DNA of 64,000 nucleotides from Gammaproteobacteria bacterium (GTDB lineage: Bacteria; Pseudomonadota; Gammaproteobacteria; DSM-16500): positions 62,001-126,000 of the forward strand of contig BMAG01000043.1 of NCBI GenBank assembly GCA_014132595.1, in the 5' to 3' direction. The translations under genes and the position numbers were made by a program. Shown piece by piece: positions 18,729 through 28,059 of the stretch (positions within the stretch are counted from its first letter, which is position 1; each line of letters opens with the position of its first letter). The notes below the pieces were generated by a model. That model searched no databases. It saw only the letters and a program-made list of their open reading frames with translations, and was not told the DNA's origin.

Positions 18729-19547
18729 ATGAAATCACTCGTTATTATCGGTGCTGGAAACATGGGAGCTAGCTTGCTAGGCGGGCTAGTTTCCAAGCAT
18801 TATGATCCTATGAAAATAACCATTACCGATCCCTCTACAGATAAACTTGATCAACTACAAAAACAATTTAATATACAGACCACAACAAATAATGAAACCG
18901 CCGTAAAAGATGCTGAAATTATTATTTTTGCTGTAAAGCCGCATATTTTTTCTAAAGTGGCCTATGAATTAGCCTCTCTTATACAAGAAAGAAAACCGCT
19001 CGTGATTTCAATTGCAGCCGGCATTACAGAATCAAGCATTCAACATTGGTTAGGCGGGAATATACCTATTATTCGCAGCATGCCAAATACGCCTGCTCTT
19101 ATTGGCTGCGGAGCAACCGCTTTATTTGCAAATCAATATGTTAATCAGGATCAAAAACAAATTGCAGAATCCATTTTAGCTGCAGTCGGCATTACATTGT
19201 GGTTAGATCAAGAAAAGCTCATTGATGCAGTAACAGCTTTGTCGGGTTCCGGACCTGCTTATTTTTTCCTAATCATGGAAGCACTCGAACAGGCGGGTGA
19301 AACTTTAGGCCTCTCGAAAGAAACAGCTCGTCTATTAACGATACAAACCGCATACGGTGCCGCACGCCTGGCATTAGAAAGCAAAAAAAACACGATAGAA
19401 TTACGCAAAGCAGTCACATCACCCGGCGGCACCACTGAACAAGCCATTAAAGTCCTTGAAAAAGCTAATATTCGTGAGATCATGACCAATACATTGCTCG
19501 CCGCACGGAAACGTGCTGAAGAGTTAAGCAAAGAATCGGAATCCTAA
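18729..19547 (+). CDS. proC: pyrroline-5-carboxylate reductase
   Basis: 272 residues, as for the family. The Rossmann motif is IGAGNMGASLLGGL. The protein also has IRSMPNTPALIGCGATALF and the dimerisation-domain signature SGSGPAYFFLIMEAL followed by TSPGGTTEQAI. It reduces pyrroline-5-carboxylate to proline with NAD(P)H. It is followed by yggT, a common proC neighbour in gammaproteobacteria. Confidence 0.97.
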   Translation: MKSLVIIGAGNMGASLLGGLVSKHYDPMKITITDPSTDKLDQLQKQFNIQTTTNNETAVKDAEIIIFAVKPHIFSKVAYELASLIQERKPLVISIAAGITESSIQHWLGGNIPIIRSMPNTPALIGCGATALFANQYVNQDQKQIAESILAAVGITLWLDQEKLIDAVTALSGSGPAYFFLIMEALEQAGETLGLSKETARLLTIQTAYGAARLALESKKNTIELRKAVTSPGGTTEQAIKVLEKANIREIMTNTLLAARKRAEELSKESES

Positions 19548-19575
19548 AACCTATTCACGATCGGAGTTCAGTATT

Positions 19576-20115
19576 ATGCCTGCAACATTAAACGAAGCTG
19601 GATTATTTTTAATAACTATTTTGTTTGATCTTTATTTATTTGTATTATCCGCTCGTCTGCTTCTTTTCTGGGTAAAGGCCGACTATTTTAATCCTATCAC
19701 TCACTTCGTCATCCGATTGACAGATCCTATTATTACAAAACTGCGTCGAGTCCTACCTAATCATCGTAATTTAGAGACATCAACACTCATCCTGATTCTA
19801 TTTTTAGAGCTTTCTAAATTGTTACTCATAAGTCTGTTATTCGACGCGATACCTGATATAGGTATGACTGCTTTCGTTTTCTTAACCCTCACGAATACAC
19901 TTAAACTGATTCTAGGCACTTTTTTCTATGCAATCCTTTTTCACGCCATATTAAGCTGGATACAACCAGGTTATTCACCCATTTCACAAATCCTTTCTCA
20001 ATTGAGCGCCCCCATATTACGTCCGCTACAGCGTGCCATTCCTCCTGTTGCAGGCTTTGATCTTACTCCTCTTTTTGCACTTATCCTTTTACAATTCATT
20101 ATGATTTTACTATGA
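19576..20115 (+). CDS. YggT-family integral membrane protein
   Basis: 179 residues with two tandem YGGT repeats. Each repeat has two hydrophobic helices, around residues 8-30 and 60-80 in the first, then about 95-120 and 155-179. Each repeat carries the DPI/APILRPLQR-type motif (RLTDPIITKLRRVLP and LSAPILRPLQRAIPP). The family is linked to osmotic resistance and membrane organisation; its function is unsettled. The stop overlaps the rdgB start (ATGA). Confidence 0.88.
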   Translation: MPATLNEAGLFLITILFDLYLFVLSARLLLFWVKADYFNPITHFVIRLTDPIITKLRRVLPNHRNLETSTLILILFLELSKLLLISLLFDAIPDIGMTAFVFLTLTNTLKLILGTFFYAILFHAILSWIQPGYSPISQILSQLSAPILRPLQRAIPPVAGFDLTPLFALILLQFIMILL

Positions 20116-20714
20116 ACAATACTGTCGTATTTGCAAGTAACAATGCGGGCAAAATAAAAGAGCTGCAAACCTTGTTGCAACACTTTAATATAAAAATCAT
20201 TCCCCAAGCCGCATTAAACGTCAACGAAGTTCCCGAAACAGCCTCTACCTTTGTAGAAAATGCTTTAATTAAGGCGCGTCATGCCTGTCAAATAACGGGA
20301 TTCCCTTCTATTGCTGATGATTCTGGTCTCGAAGTCGATGCATTACTAGGAGAACCAGGCATTTATTCCGCCCGCTATTCAGGAGAAAATGCAACCAGTC
20401 AAGATAATATCGAAAAATTGTTAACAGAATTAAGACTGATTCCCCCTGAAAAACGTCAAGCACGTTTTTATTGCGTATTGGTGTATATGAAGCATGCAAA
20501 AGATCCCGCTCCATTTATTTGCGAAGGTATTTGGGAAGGACTCATTTTAGAAAAACCATTAGGAAATAGCGGATTCGGCTATGATCCTATCTTCTGGGAT
20601 CCTAGTCAAAATAAAAGCGCGGCGCAATTGACAATCGCAGAAAAAAACCAATGCAGTCATCGAGGATATGCTTTAAAGTTATTAGCCGACAAATTAAGAA
20701 ATATTTTTATATGA
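20112..20714 (+). CDS. rdgB: non-canonical purine NTP pyrophosphatase RdgB/HAM1
   Basis: 200 residues. It has the substrate motif FASNNAGKIKELQTLL, the catalytic ADDSGLEVDAL and GIYSARYSG, and the C-terminal GFGYDPIFW and SHRGYALK motifs. It hydrolyses dITP, XTP and ITP to monophosphates so they are kept out of DNA. It is linked by 4-nt overlaps to yggT upstream and to the ABC ATPase gene downstream. Confidence 0.96.
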   Translation: MNNTVVFASNNAGKIKELQTLLQHFNIKIIPQAALNVNEVPETASTFVENALIKARHACQITGFPSIADDSGLEVDALLGEPGIYSARYSGENATSQDNIEKLLTELRLIPPEKRQARFYCVLVYMKHAKDPAPFICEGIWEGLILEKPLGNSGFGYDPIFWDPSQNKSAAQLTIAEKNQCSHRGYALKLLADKLRNIFI

Positions 20715-21637
20715 CGGCTTTAACCGTAACCAATCTCACAAAAATTTACCCTCGTAACTTGATTGCGCTCAAAGGAATTAATCTCACTGTTTCGGAAGGT
20801 GATTTTTTTGCATTATTGGGTCCAAATGGCGCAGGAAAATCAACTACCATTGGGATTTTATCTTCACTCATTAATAAAACCTCAGGAACAGTCTCCGTTT
20901 TTAATTTCAATATTGATACCGATTTTGAAAAAGCTAAATCCTGTATCGGTATTGTTCCACAAGAAATGAATTTTAATCCTTTCGAAAGAGTGCTTGATAT
21001 TCTCATTAATCAGGCAGGTTATTATGGCATTCCACGAAAAATTGCCTTCTTTAACGCTGAACACTATTTAAAAAAACTACATTTATGGGAAAAACGTCAC
21101 AACCGTGTTATGCATTTATCGGGAGGCATGAAGAGGCGTTTAATGATTGTACGTGCATTAATAAATAATCCCAGGCTGCTGATACTTGATGAGCCGACAG
21201 CAGGTGTTGATATCGAGTTAAAACATTCCTTATGGCAATTTCTGACTGAACTCAATCAACAGGGTGTCACCATTATTCTGACGACTCATTATTTGGAAGA
21301 AGCAGAATTTCTTTGCAAAAATATTGCGATCATCGATCATGGAACCATCATTGAAAATGCTCCCACTAAAACATTAGTCAATCGATTGCCCATTAAGACA
21401 CTGATTCTTGAAACAAGCACCTCAATTCAGCAACTGCCGAAACTTGACAATTTTATCTGCCGCTTAATAGACAATACTTCCATTGAAGTTGAGTTGCTCA
21501 AAGGACAATCACTTAATGATTTATTCATGGTTCTTAACAATCATCAAATACAAATCACCAATGTTCAAAATAAAATGAATAGACTTGAAGAATTATTTAT
21601 CCGCTTAATAGCAGAAAACAAGGCCAAATCAGCATGA
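20711..21637 (+). CDS. ABC-2 type exporter, ATP-binding subunit
   Basis: 308 residues from the ATG at 20711, which overlaps the rdgB stop; a longer frame exists but adds no family sequence. Walker A is GPNGAGKSTTIG, the Q-loop is VPQEMNF, the signature LSGGMKRRL, Walker B LLILDEPTAGVD and the switch TTHYLEEAEFL. The LEEAEFLCKN form and a C-terminal regulatory tail fit the YadG/CcmA-like exporter class. Its partner is the permease that overlaps it by 4 nt. The transported substrate is unknown. Confidence 0.92.
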   Translation: MTALTVTNLTKIYPRNLIALKGINLTVSEGDFFALLGPNGAGKSTTIGILSSLINKTSGTVSVFNFNIDTDFEKAKSCIGIVPQEMNFNPFERVLDILINQAGYYGIPRKIAFFNAEHYLKKLHLWEKRHNRVMHLSGGMKRRLMIVRALINNPRLLILDEPTAGVDIELKHSLWQFLTELNQQGVTIILTTHYLEEAEFLCKNIAIIDHGTIIENAPTKTLVNRLPIKTLILETSTSIQQLPKLDNFICRLIDNTSIEVELLKGQSLNDLFMVLNNHQIQITNVQNKMNRLEELFIRLIAENKAKSA

Positions 21638-22413
21638 ATCCAACAATAACAAAAAACGGGATTGCTCTTTATACGATTTTACGTAAAGAAGTCGTACGCT
21701 TCATTCGAATTTGGTCACAAACGTTAATACCGCCGGCCATTACTGTCACCCTTTATTTTATTATTTTTGGTAAATTAATAGGTTCACAATTGCGCGATAT
21801 CCAAGGCATTTCCTATATTCAATATATAGTGCCTGGGTTGACTATGATGTCAATGATCACAAATTCATATGCAAATACATCTGCTTCCTTTTTTAGTGCC
21901 AAATTCAGCAAAAGTATTGAAGAAATGCTGGTATCATCCATGCCAAATTACATTATTTTATTAGGATACCTTTTTGGAGGGATGCTACGCGGATTGCTTG
22001 TCGGTATTGTTGTGATGCTCACCTCACTTTTTTTTGTTCCAATACACATTCAGCATCTGGAAGTTTTTATCTCCATGGCTGTTTTAGCATCGCTCATATT
22101 TTCAGTCGCGGGACTCATCAATGCCATCTTTGCAAAAAGTTTTGACGATATTTCTTTTATTCCCACTTTTGTATTAACCCCTTTGACGTATTTAGGCGGT
22201 GTTTTTTTCTCAATTACACAACTCCCCGTTGCATGGCAAAAATTAGCCTCTCTCAACCCCATATTGAATATTGTGGATACTTTCAGATATGGAATATTAG
22301 GAATCTCTGACGTCAATATTTATCACAGTTATACAATGGTTTGCTTTTTAGTTGTCGTTCTTTTAATATGGTGTCTAGTTCTTTTACAAAAAGGAGTGGG
22401 ACTGAGAAGCTAA
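21634..22413 (+). CDS. ABC-2 type exporter, permease subunit (YadH-like)
   Basis: 259 residues with six predicted membrane helices. It resembles the YadH/NodJ permease family: EVVRFIRIWSQTLIPPAIT near the N-terminus, a YIQYIVPGLTMMSMI segment, and LTPLTYLGGVFFSITQLP before the last helices. It forms an exporter with the preceding ATPase; the start and stop codons overlap (ATGA). Confidence 0.9.
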   Translation: MNPTITKNGIALYTILRKEVVRFIRIWSQTLIPPAITVTLYFIIFGKLIGSQLRDIQGISYIQYIVPGLTMMSMITNSYANTSASFFSAKFSKSIEEMLVSSMPNYIILLGYLFGGMLRGLLVGIVVMLTSLFFVPIHIQHLEVFISMAVLASLIFSVAGLINAIFAKSFDDISFIPTFVLTPLTYLGGVFFSITQLPVAWQKLASLNPILNIVDTFRYGILGISDVNIYHSYTMVCFLVVVLLIWCLVLLQKGVGLRS

Positions 22414-22458
22414 AACATGCTATCGTTTCGTTAACTCATTTATTTTTGGATATACTTT

Positions 22459-22797
22459 ATGAAAAATCATTCAAATTTATTCTCGATAAAAAATATTCTT
22501 CCTCATATTATTTTAATCGCGCTTATTATTGGTGGTTATTATTATTTATCGGTTAATGATTTATTCCCCCAATGGATAGATTATTTCTATTATGGTGGAA
22601 AAGCACTCATTGCGCTCATTATTATTCTAGCCTCAGCTCGTTCCGGAATGATGCCAATATTAACTCTGATTGCTGGATTACTTATTTTATTTGTTTCTCA
22701 ATTTTATGATATCAGCCTGACTTCGCCCACTGATGTATGGGAAATTCTGTTTATGGCATTTATTGGCTTAATAATAACAATTTTGGTTAAGTGGTAA
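22459..22797 (+). CDS. small membrane protein, unrecognised
   Basis: 112 residues. Four hydrophobic stretches lie at roughly residues 13-28, 44-59, 62-80 and 93-110. There are no charged catalytic-looking motifs and no signal-peptide cleavage site, so it is predicted as a small polytopic inner-membrane protein. It follows the ABC permease gene by 45 nt on the same strand and precedes another small membrane protein. I recognise no family. Confidence 0.6.
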   Translation: MKNHSNLFSIKNILPHIILIALIIGGYYYLSVNDLFPQWIDYFYYGGKALIALIIILASARSGMMPILTLIAGLLILFVSQFYDISLTSPTDVWEILFMAFIGLIITILVKW

Positions 22798-22853
22798 GAT
22801 TTGCTAATATCTTATATTAATAACAACTTCTACGCTTACAAGGAAGAACGTTC

Positions 22854-23183
22854 ATGATTAAACAAATTATCGCGATTATTTTATTCAGCATTTTACTCAC
22901 TATCGGCATGTCTTATGCACAACAAGGATTGCAATATATTGTTTCAGCACATGACTGGATTTCTGATTTATTAACTCAAGTCTTTTCTGGCGGACAAGCA
23001 GGAAATATTATTCGCAGCTCCATTACAATCTTAACCTTACCTGTCTTGATTGCACTTGTTCCTACTCTTATTTACTGGATCGCTAAACGGAGTTGGTTTC
23101 CTTATTTCGTCGATGTGATATGGGTAATATTACTGATTGAATCATCCGCACTCGCTATTTTATATAAAGCTGCTACAACCTAA
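22854..23183 (+). CDS. small membrane protein, unrecognised
   Basis: 109 residues. An N-terminal hydrophobic helix (residues 3-21) is followed by an amphipathic stretch (YIVSAHDWISDLLTQVF) and two further hydrophobic helices (about 55-75 and 85-105). An AAGGAAG ribosome-binding site precedes the ATG. The gene ends 11 nt before the convergent coq7 gene. It may belong with the preceding small membrane protein, but no family is recognised. Confidence 0.6.
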   Translation: MIKQIIAIILFSILLTIGMSYAQQGLQYIVSAHDWISDLLTQVFSGGQAGNIIRSSITILTLPVLIALVPTLIYWIAKRSWFPYFVDVIWVILLIESSALAILYKAATT

Positions 23184-23194
23184 AAATGACGGCA

Positions 23195-23845
23195 TCATAT
23201 CCAATAAGCCGTCTTTACCATCACTTTTGATACTAATCCCATGAGTTTTTTGATAGGCAGGGGTAACGCGGATGCTCCTGCTTTCATCGCTTCATCCCGA
23301 TGCAAGGATTCATCTAATTGCATTTGTTTTAATATATGTTGGCTTTTTTTATCTTCGTGAGGCAAAAGTTTTAAATGCTTCTCCAGATGTTTCACAACCT
23401 GATTTTCTGTTTCAGCCAGAAAACCCAAACTCCACTGATCTCCAACCAGACCTGCCGTAAAACCAATGCTAAAAGACCCTATGTACCATAATAAATTCAA
23501 ATAACTTGCGTGACCGCCCAGCTCATTAATACGCAAAATACACCATGCTAAATGATCGCCCTCTTCAAGAGAGGCTTGTTCCATTTTTTCTTTAACCAAA
23601 CTGGATCGTGAAACGATTCCTTGTCCATGGTAAAGCGCTTGGGCACAGACTTCTCCCGAATGATTAATACGCATAAGCGCTGCCGAATGTTTACGTTGCT
23701 CATCAGTCATTTGAGCATCTTTTTCATGAGCTGCAGGATAGTCTCTTCCGGTTGTTCTGGGATTATTAAAAACTGCGCGCAATGCCTGGTCTACACCCAG
23801 ACACATTTGATCCAGTAATGAATAACGACGAAAAACATTGTCCAT
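23195..23845 (-). CDS. coq7: Coq7-type demethoxyubiquinone hydroxylase
   Basis: 216 residues. The di-iron carboxylate motifs are present in order: RINHSGEVCAQALYHGQ, LEEGDHLAW, ETENQVVKHLEKHL and LDESLHRDEA, giving the E/ExxH ligands. It carries out the C6 hydroxylation in ubiquinone synthesis, replacing UbiF. The ATG begins one nucleotide after the pilP stop, so it appears to be read from the pilus operon. The other ubi genes of this window are at 44-47 kb. Confidence 0.93.
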   Translation of the reverse strand: MDNVFRRYSLLDQMCLGVDQALRAVFNNPRTTGRDYPAAHEKDAQMTDEQRKHSAALMRINHSGEVCAQALYHGQGIVSRSSLVKEKMEQASLEEGDHLAWCILRINELGGHASYLNLLWYIGSFSIGFTAGLVGDQWSLGFLAETENQVVKHLEKHLKLLPHEDKKSQHILKQMQLDESLHRDEAMKAGASALPLPIKKLMGLVSKVMVKTAYWI

Positions 23846-23846
23846 C

Positions 23847-24614
23847 TTATATTGCCGTCATAATGCTAACTTTTCTCGTTACTCCATTTTTCCTTAATAT
23901 AACGCCGCTTTTGTTAATACTAACGACCACAGAACTATCTGGGTCAAGCACATCGCCAACGACAACATTAAATAATTTACCTTGTGATCCAATCACAGCG
24001 CTCCATTTACCTAATTGCATTGAAACAGAAATGACGGTATAGGCAACTTGTGGAGCCACTGGCATTGTAGGAACAGCACCTGCGGCTGCATTCTCACCTT
24101 GCATTGCCGGGTTTGCTAATTTATTTGCATAAGTGCCTGCAGGAACTTCGGGTGCAACTGGTTTTGTTAAAAGATCACTAATGTTCTTTTCTGCTGTGAC
24201 CGTAGCTAATTTTGCAGTAGCAATTGCCTGATTTGTCTCAGCTATAGCACGTTGTAGTTTTAAATCTTCCAAGTCACTTATTTTGTCTAAATATTTTTGC
24301 TCGTTTACCTGCTGCATTTGCATAAAACGTTGGTCATTAGCAACGGGCGCTTGCTTTAACTCACCTTGTTGCACAGGGGGGGTATTGCTGGCTGTCGATA
24401 CATTCGCATTAGGAGGCGTCATCTCTGGTGTTTTTGCATTTTGATGAGTAACAGCTTTTGTGGGTACAGGCGCTGGAGCGCTGTCGTGCCCAAAGCCCAT
24501 TAAACCTACTACTTGCCATATGATAACAAGAAATATGACAACCACAGCCACAATCATCGCCTTTTGCTTTGCGGGCATACCTGAACCTTCCTTCGATTGT
24601 TTCTCTAGAGCCAT
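23847..24614 (-). CDS. pilP: R64-type (type IVb) pilus biogenesis protein PilP
   Basis: 255 residues. A single membrane helix at about residues 18-36 is followed by a Pro/Thr-rich linker. A coiled coil comes next (about 95-145, repeating EQKYLDKISDLEDLKLQ-like heptads). A C-terminal compact domain has SVSMQLGKWSAVIGSQGKLF and VGDVLDPDSSVV, where ligand or secretin binding would occur. This is the layout of PilP in IncI/R64 thin-pilus systems. It is the last pilus gene, 3 nt after pilO, and is followed at once by coq7. Confidence 0.82.
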   Translation of the reverse strand: MALEKQSKEGSGMPAKQKAMIVAVVVIFLVIIWQVVGLMGFGHDSAPAPVPTKAVTHQNAKTPEMTPPNANVSTASNTPPVQQGELKQAPVANDQRFMQMQQVNEQKYLDKISDLEDLKLQRAIAETNQAIATAKLATVTAEKNISDLLTKPVAPEVPAGTYANKLANPAMQGENAAAGAVPTMPVAPQVAYTVISVSMQLGKWSAVIGSQGKLFNVVVGDVLDPDSSVVVSINKSGVILRKNGVTRKVSIMTAI

Positions 24615-24617
24615 AAA

Positions 24618-25868
24618 TTAATTTCCTAATGCTGTTAAAACTATTGAACCCGTTATACTACCGTTTGCAACATTAACATCCACTTTGGATAAAATAAGTG
24701 GTAACAATTTCAATTGTTGGCCTACTGCATTTAATATTGTAGGCGAAAGATTTTCAAAAGTAATCGATACTTGCGTTTCGAGATATCGACCCTGATTGAT
24801 ATAGGAACTTATCGAGATAGGATTGCCGGGGATAATATAAGAAATTCTATCTATTATATTCGCAATAACACTATCCAGTTTATAAATTGTGCTCGGTGGG
24901 GGTCTGTTTCCCGATGTGAATTTACCCATTAAATAAAAACCATCAGGCCTTAGGTCTACTGTTATCTGATTTTTAGTTGCCCAGTCATAAAGCAAATTTG
25001 TTCTTGCTCCGAGGGATCTTACTAATACATTAAACCCTCCTTTTTTTTCTGCAGCATAAACAAATGAATAAGGATTCCACCCTGGAATAGTAAAAAATAA
25101 AGCAATATCATTAACAATTTCCTGAATTTGATCCGCAGGATTAGGAGAAGTGAGTTTGTTGATGTAGACTTGATCAGGATTTACGACTCCCACAAAAGCT
25201 TGAGGAAGAGCAATTTCCTTTTTGTGTGATGACATATATTCCCAGCCGAGCCATGCAAGACCCAGAATCAGCACCGCCAAAGTTATTTGCTTTAATGGCA
25301 AAACGCCTATGCCCTGCGCTTTTAAGACTACATCTACTAATTGCAATTGAAATGCTTTTACAGTAGGCAGGGTTGGAAAAACAGGTTTATCTAAAATAGT
25401 AAAAGATTTTACAGAACTTGCATCAAATGAAAACTTCCCTTCAGTCGGTGTTTGGCTAATCGGAACATCGCCATAAATGTAAATATCAAATTGATTTTGC
25501 TGCGTTTGAAAAATAACAAGCTCTTCTGGAATGCTATCGATAGGAAAACTACCGTCAAGATAAACACTGCCAGACTTTACAATAACTAAGATAGCTTCTG
25601 AAGTATTCGGAATAACTTCGCAATAAATCAAATCTCGAGGACGTTTAAAATATTGCCAAACCGTCTCGCCAAGCAGAGCACCGGGGTCTGGCGAGAAAGC
25701 AATCTCATATTGAGTCGCGCTTTTCTTTTGCAACGCAATATATTCGCCATAATTGCTAGAGAGTAACAATATCTCTCGTTTTAAAAGGCTTGTTTTTTTT
25801 ACAACAAGCACATCACGATAGGATGGAATAATGAAACGTACACCATCTTCTCGTGTAATGTAAGACAT
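24618..25868 (-). CDS. pilO: R64-type pilus accessory protein PilO (PilO2)
   Basis: 416 residues. A cytoplasmic N-terminal domain (about 1-190) is followed by one membrane helix (about 193-212, LAVLILGLAWLGWEY) and a periplasmic C-terminal half ending in a ferredoxin-like domain (VSITFENLSP). This bitopic layout and its position between secretin and PilP fit the PilO2 family of type IVb pili, which builds the inner-membrane alignment complex. The start overlaps the pilN stop. Confidence 0.82.
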   Translation of the reverse strand: MSYITREDGVRFIIPSYRDVLVVKKTSLLKREILLLSSNYGEYIALQKKSATQYEIAFSPDPGALLGETVWQYFKRPRDLIYCEVIPNTSEAILVIVKSGSVYLDGSFPIDSIPEELVIFQTQQNQFDIYIYGDVPISQTPTEGKFSFDASSVKSFTILDKPVFPTLPTVKAFQLQLVDVVLKAQGIGVLPLKQITLAVLILGLAWLGWEYMSSHKKEIALPQAFVGVVNPDQVYINKLTSPNPADQIQEIVNDIALFFTIPGWNPYSFVYAAEKKGGFNVLVRSLGARTNLLYDWATKNQITVDLRPDGFYLMGKFTSGNRPPPSTIYKLDSVIANIIDRISYIIPGNPISISSYINQGRYLETQVSITFENLSPTILNAVGQQLKLLPLILSKVDVNVANGSITGSIVLTALGN

Positions 25869-27487
25869 CAGGCTATCCCATGTAATATGATTGGAGTAAT
25901 TAAGACAATCGTTTCAATGGTTTGTTCAATAGCCGCCTTTCCGCCTAATTCCTGGGCTTGGAATAATTGCATTGCATTGGCTTGATTGCTTACCTGCTTA
26001 AATCCGGAGAGGATTAAAGTATCGCCTGAGGCAATCACACTGCGTTGATTAAATTGTTTTTGTGTTACGTTAGGAACTTGTATTACAGGTGCGGTATTTC
26101 CAGAACTTGGCGCTGATCCAGACGTGGATGATAGTGTTTGAATTCCATTATTCACCGATAAATCAGCGTTCACCTGCAAAAACACTTTTTCACCCATGAT
26201 CTTAGGCAAAATATATAACGTCAGCCCTGTTACAACACTCCCTGGTGTTATTTGGGTTGTAATAGAAGCACCGCCTGCCTGCGAACCAGATAATGAAGTG
26301 GTCTGGACACTCGCCAAATAACCTGCCTGGGTCACAATTCTGATAACCGAAACCTGATTGTTAAGACAAACCACACGCGGTTCAGTAACAAGAGATACTT
26401 TCCCCTGTTGTGTCAAAGCGTTAATTAGCGCAGTCACGCCTGTACTCGAATTACGGAAATTCACTGCACCTGCCGTAGGTAGACCTGGAGTACCTCCGCC
26501 AATCGGTGGCGTAGTAACAAAAGGATTCAGCGTACTAAGACTGATAGGAGTACCATAATTGGCATTCAACTGGAATTGTTCCCCTAAGGAAACCTTAACG
26601 GCTTGCCAGTTAATTCCGTAATTAAATGCATTGCTAAGATTAATATCTAAGACCTGCACTTTTACCAACACTTGTTTAGCCAAGTTATTGTTCAAGTTTG
26701 AGATATACTTACTGATCAAATCTATATTGGTCGGTCTATCCCGAACGGTAACTGATGTTGTTGATTCTGACACCATGACTGTTCCGTTAGGAGACAGCAA
26801 CTGTTTTATTGTTTTTTCCAAATCTTTCCAGATCGAGAGAGTTCCTTTTAAACTACTATATTGTGCAGATGCACTATCATCAATAATTGCAGTGACTGCA
26901 GCAGGAGAGCTGCCACCGGCTCCGCCGCTAGAGACGTTGCTTATACTTGAAGTACCGCCCGATGATTTACCCATCATGTAATCAGAAGAACCTGGCATAA
27001 AAGCAATATCAAATGTCTTAGTGACATAGGCTTGCCAGTAAACCGAATTGCCATGCACCGAATAAACATAGCCCGATTTAGCTGCTAATAAATCCAAAGC
27101 ACCTTTCACTGTACCAGAATAGTTGATAGACACTTTTTCTGTTTCATCCAACCCAACCTGGTAATGTGTCAGCACGTTACGTCCCGCACCCCCTACAATA
27201 TTTCGGCTGTAAAAAGAAAAAGGTAATTGATCACCTCTTAAAACAATACGATTCTTTAACCACGTTGGTTGCTTTTCCAAATCAATCGGTGTCTTATCAA
27301 CATACGGACCTTCATTCACCAAAAGCGGGGGTGGAAGTTTCCCTGAATTATTAGATCGTTGCATTGATTCATCAACGCGCTGCTTAACATCTGCAACATT
27401 TCCTTCCGCTTGGTTATAAACGGGTGAGTTACAGCCTGATAATGTCAATAATATTATAAACAACAGCGGGATAATTCGATTAATCAT
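25868..27487 (-). CDS. pilN: R64-type pilus secretin PilN (outer-membrane lipoprotein)
   Basis: 539 residues. A lipoprotein signal ends with the lipobox LSGC (Cys19). N0/N1-like domains follow, then a Gly/Ser-rich stretch around 180-200. The secretin core begins near residue 260 (VLVKVQVLDINLSNAFNYGINW), includes the VTEPRVVCLNNQ motif and ends with QRSVIASGDTLILSGF and a C-terminal VLITPIIL. It forms the outer-membrane channel for the pilus. It overlaps the PilL-like gene upstream and pilO downstream by one base each. Confidence 0.9.
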   Translation of the reverse strand: MINRIIPLLFIILLTLSGCNSPVYNQAEGNVADVKQRVDESMQRSNNSGKLPPPLLVNEGPYVDKTPIDLEKQPTWLKNRIVLRGDQLPFSFYSRNIVGGAGRNVLTHYQVGLDETEKVSINYSGTVKGALDLLAAKSGYVYSVHGNSVYWQAYVTKTFDIAFMPGSSDYMMGKSSGGTSSISNVSSGGAGGSSPAAVTAIIDDSASAQYSSLKGTLSIWKDLEKTIKQLLSPNGTVMVSESTTSVTVRDRPTNIDLISKYISNLNNNLAKQVLVKVQVLDINLSNAFNYGINWQAVKVSLGEQFQLNANYGTPISLSTLNPFVTTPPIGGGTPGLPTAGAVNFRNSSTGVTALINALTQQGKVSLVTEPRVVCLNNQVSVIRIVTQAGYLASVQTTSLSGSQAGGASITTQITPGSVVTGLTLYILPKIMGEKVFLQVNADLSVNNGIQTLSSTSGSAPSSGNTAPVIQVPNVTQKQFNQRSVIASGDTLILSGFKQVSNQANAMQLFQAQELGGKAAIEQTIETIVLITPIILHGIA

Positions 27488-27921
27488 CAGACTTTCCTCG
27501 GCGTAATGGTCATCGTACGGTTAGACATATAGAGAACCGCTTGTAGGGGGAAGGGCTTCAATAGTTTTTCCATCACATTAGGTAAACTGGTGCCATTGAC
27601 GCGTCCATCAAAATTATAATCGTAGGGCGCTTTCCAGATTACCTTCCAATGATAGCGATCCATGATGCGTTCAATATTTTCTTTTAACGAGCCACTAACG
27701 CTAATCGCATAAATTGCAGCAGGCCTGCCCATGTTGGCAAATTGATTGGGAAATGCTGAGCTTCCATAAGAAGGAGCAAATGCATTGCTTTGCTGATATC
27801 CCGCTTGAAAAAAAGGCTCGTTTGGAACCGACGCTCCAGGTCTTGCAACTTGCCAGCCCGCAAAAGCTAATGTCGGAATAGTGAAAAGAAACGCACTTAT
27901 CCTAATGACGAACCACTTCAT
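27487..27921 (-). CDS. PilL/TcpQ-like pilus assembly protein
   Basis: 144 residues. A signal peptide ends near residue 21 (TLAFA-GWQ). The C-terminal TcpQ-type domain (about 70-144) contains GSLKENIERIMDRYHWKVIWK, then LPNVMEKLLKPFPLQAVLY and a final MTITPRK strand. In R64, PilL, and in Vibrio, TcpQ help localise or stabilise the secretin. It precedes the secretin gene and overlaps it by one base. A 138-nt gap separates it from the prepilin genes upstream. Confidence 0.75.
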   Translation of the reverse strand: MKWFVIRISAFLFTIPTLAFAGWQVARPGASVPNEPFFQAGYQQSNAFAPSYGSSAFPNQFANMGRPAAIYAISVSGSLKENIERIMDRYHWKVIWKAPYDYNFDGRVNGTSLPNVMEKLLKPFPLQAVLYMSNRTMTITPRKV

Positions 27922-28059
27922 TGTAATACTCCATTGACCACAGTAAATTCAATTTATAAATGTCGCCGCTTCAAGTATAAGCGATTTATTGGAATGTGTA
28001 ACTACCTCCAATTAAAATTACTCTTATTAATTTTTATATTTCTCATCTGACGACATTTA

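Noticed and set aside
26358-26981. Plus-strand frames inside the pilN secretin gene
   Set aside because: They are antisense shadows of a well-supported secretin; no start signal or recognisable product.
27922-28059. Promoter splitting the pilus operon before the PilL-like gene
   Set aside because: A TATACT can be found on the minus strand, but no acceptable -35 accompanies it; the gap is otherwise featureless to me.
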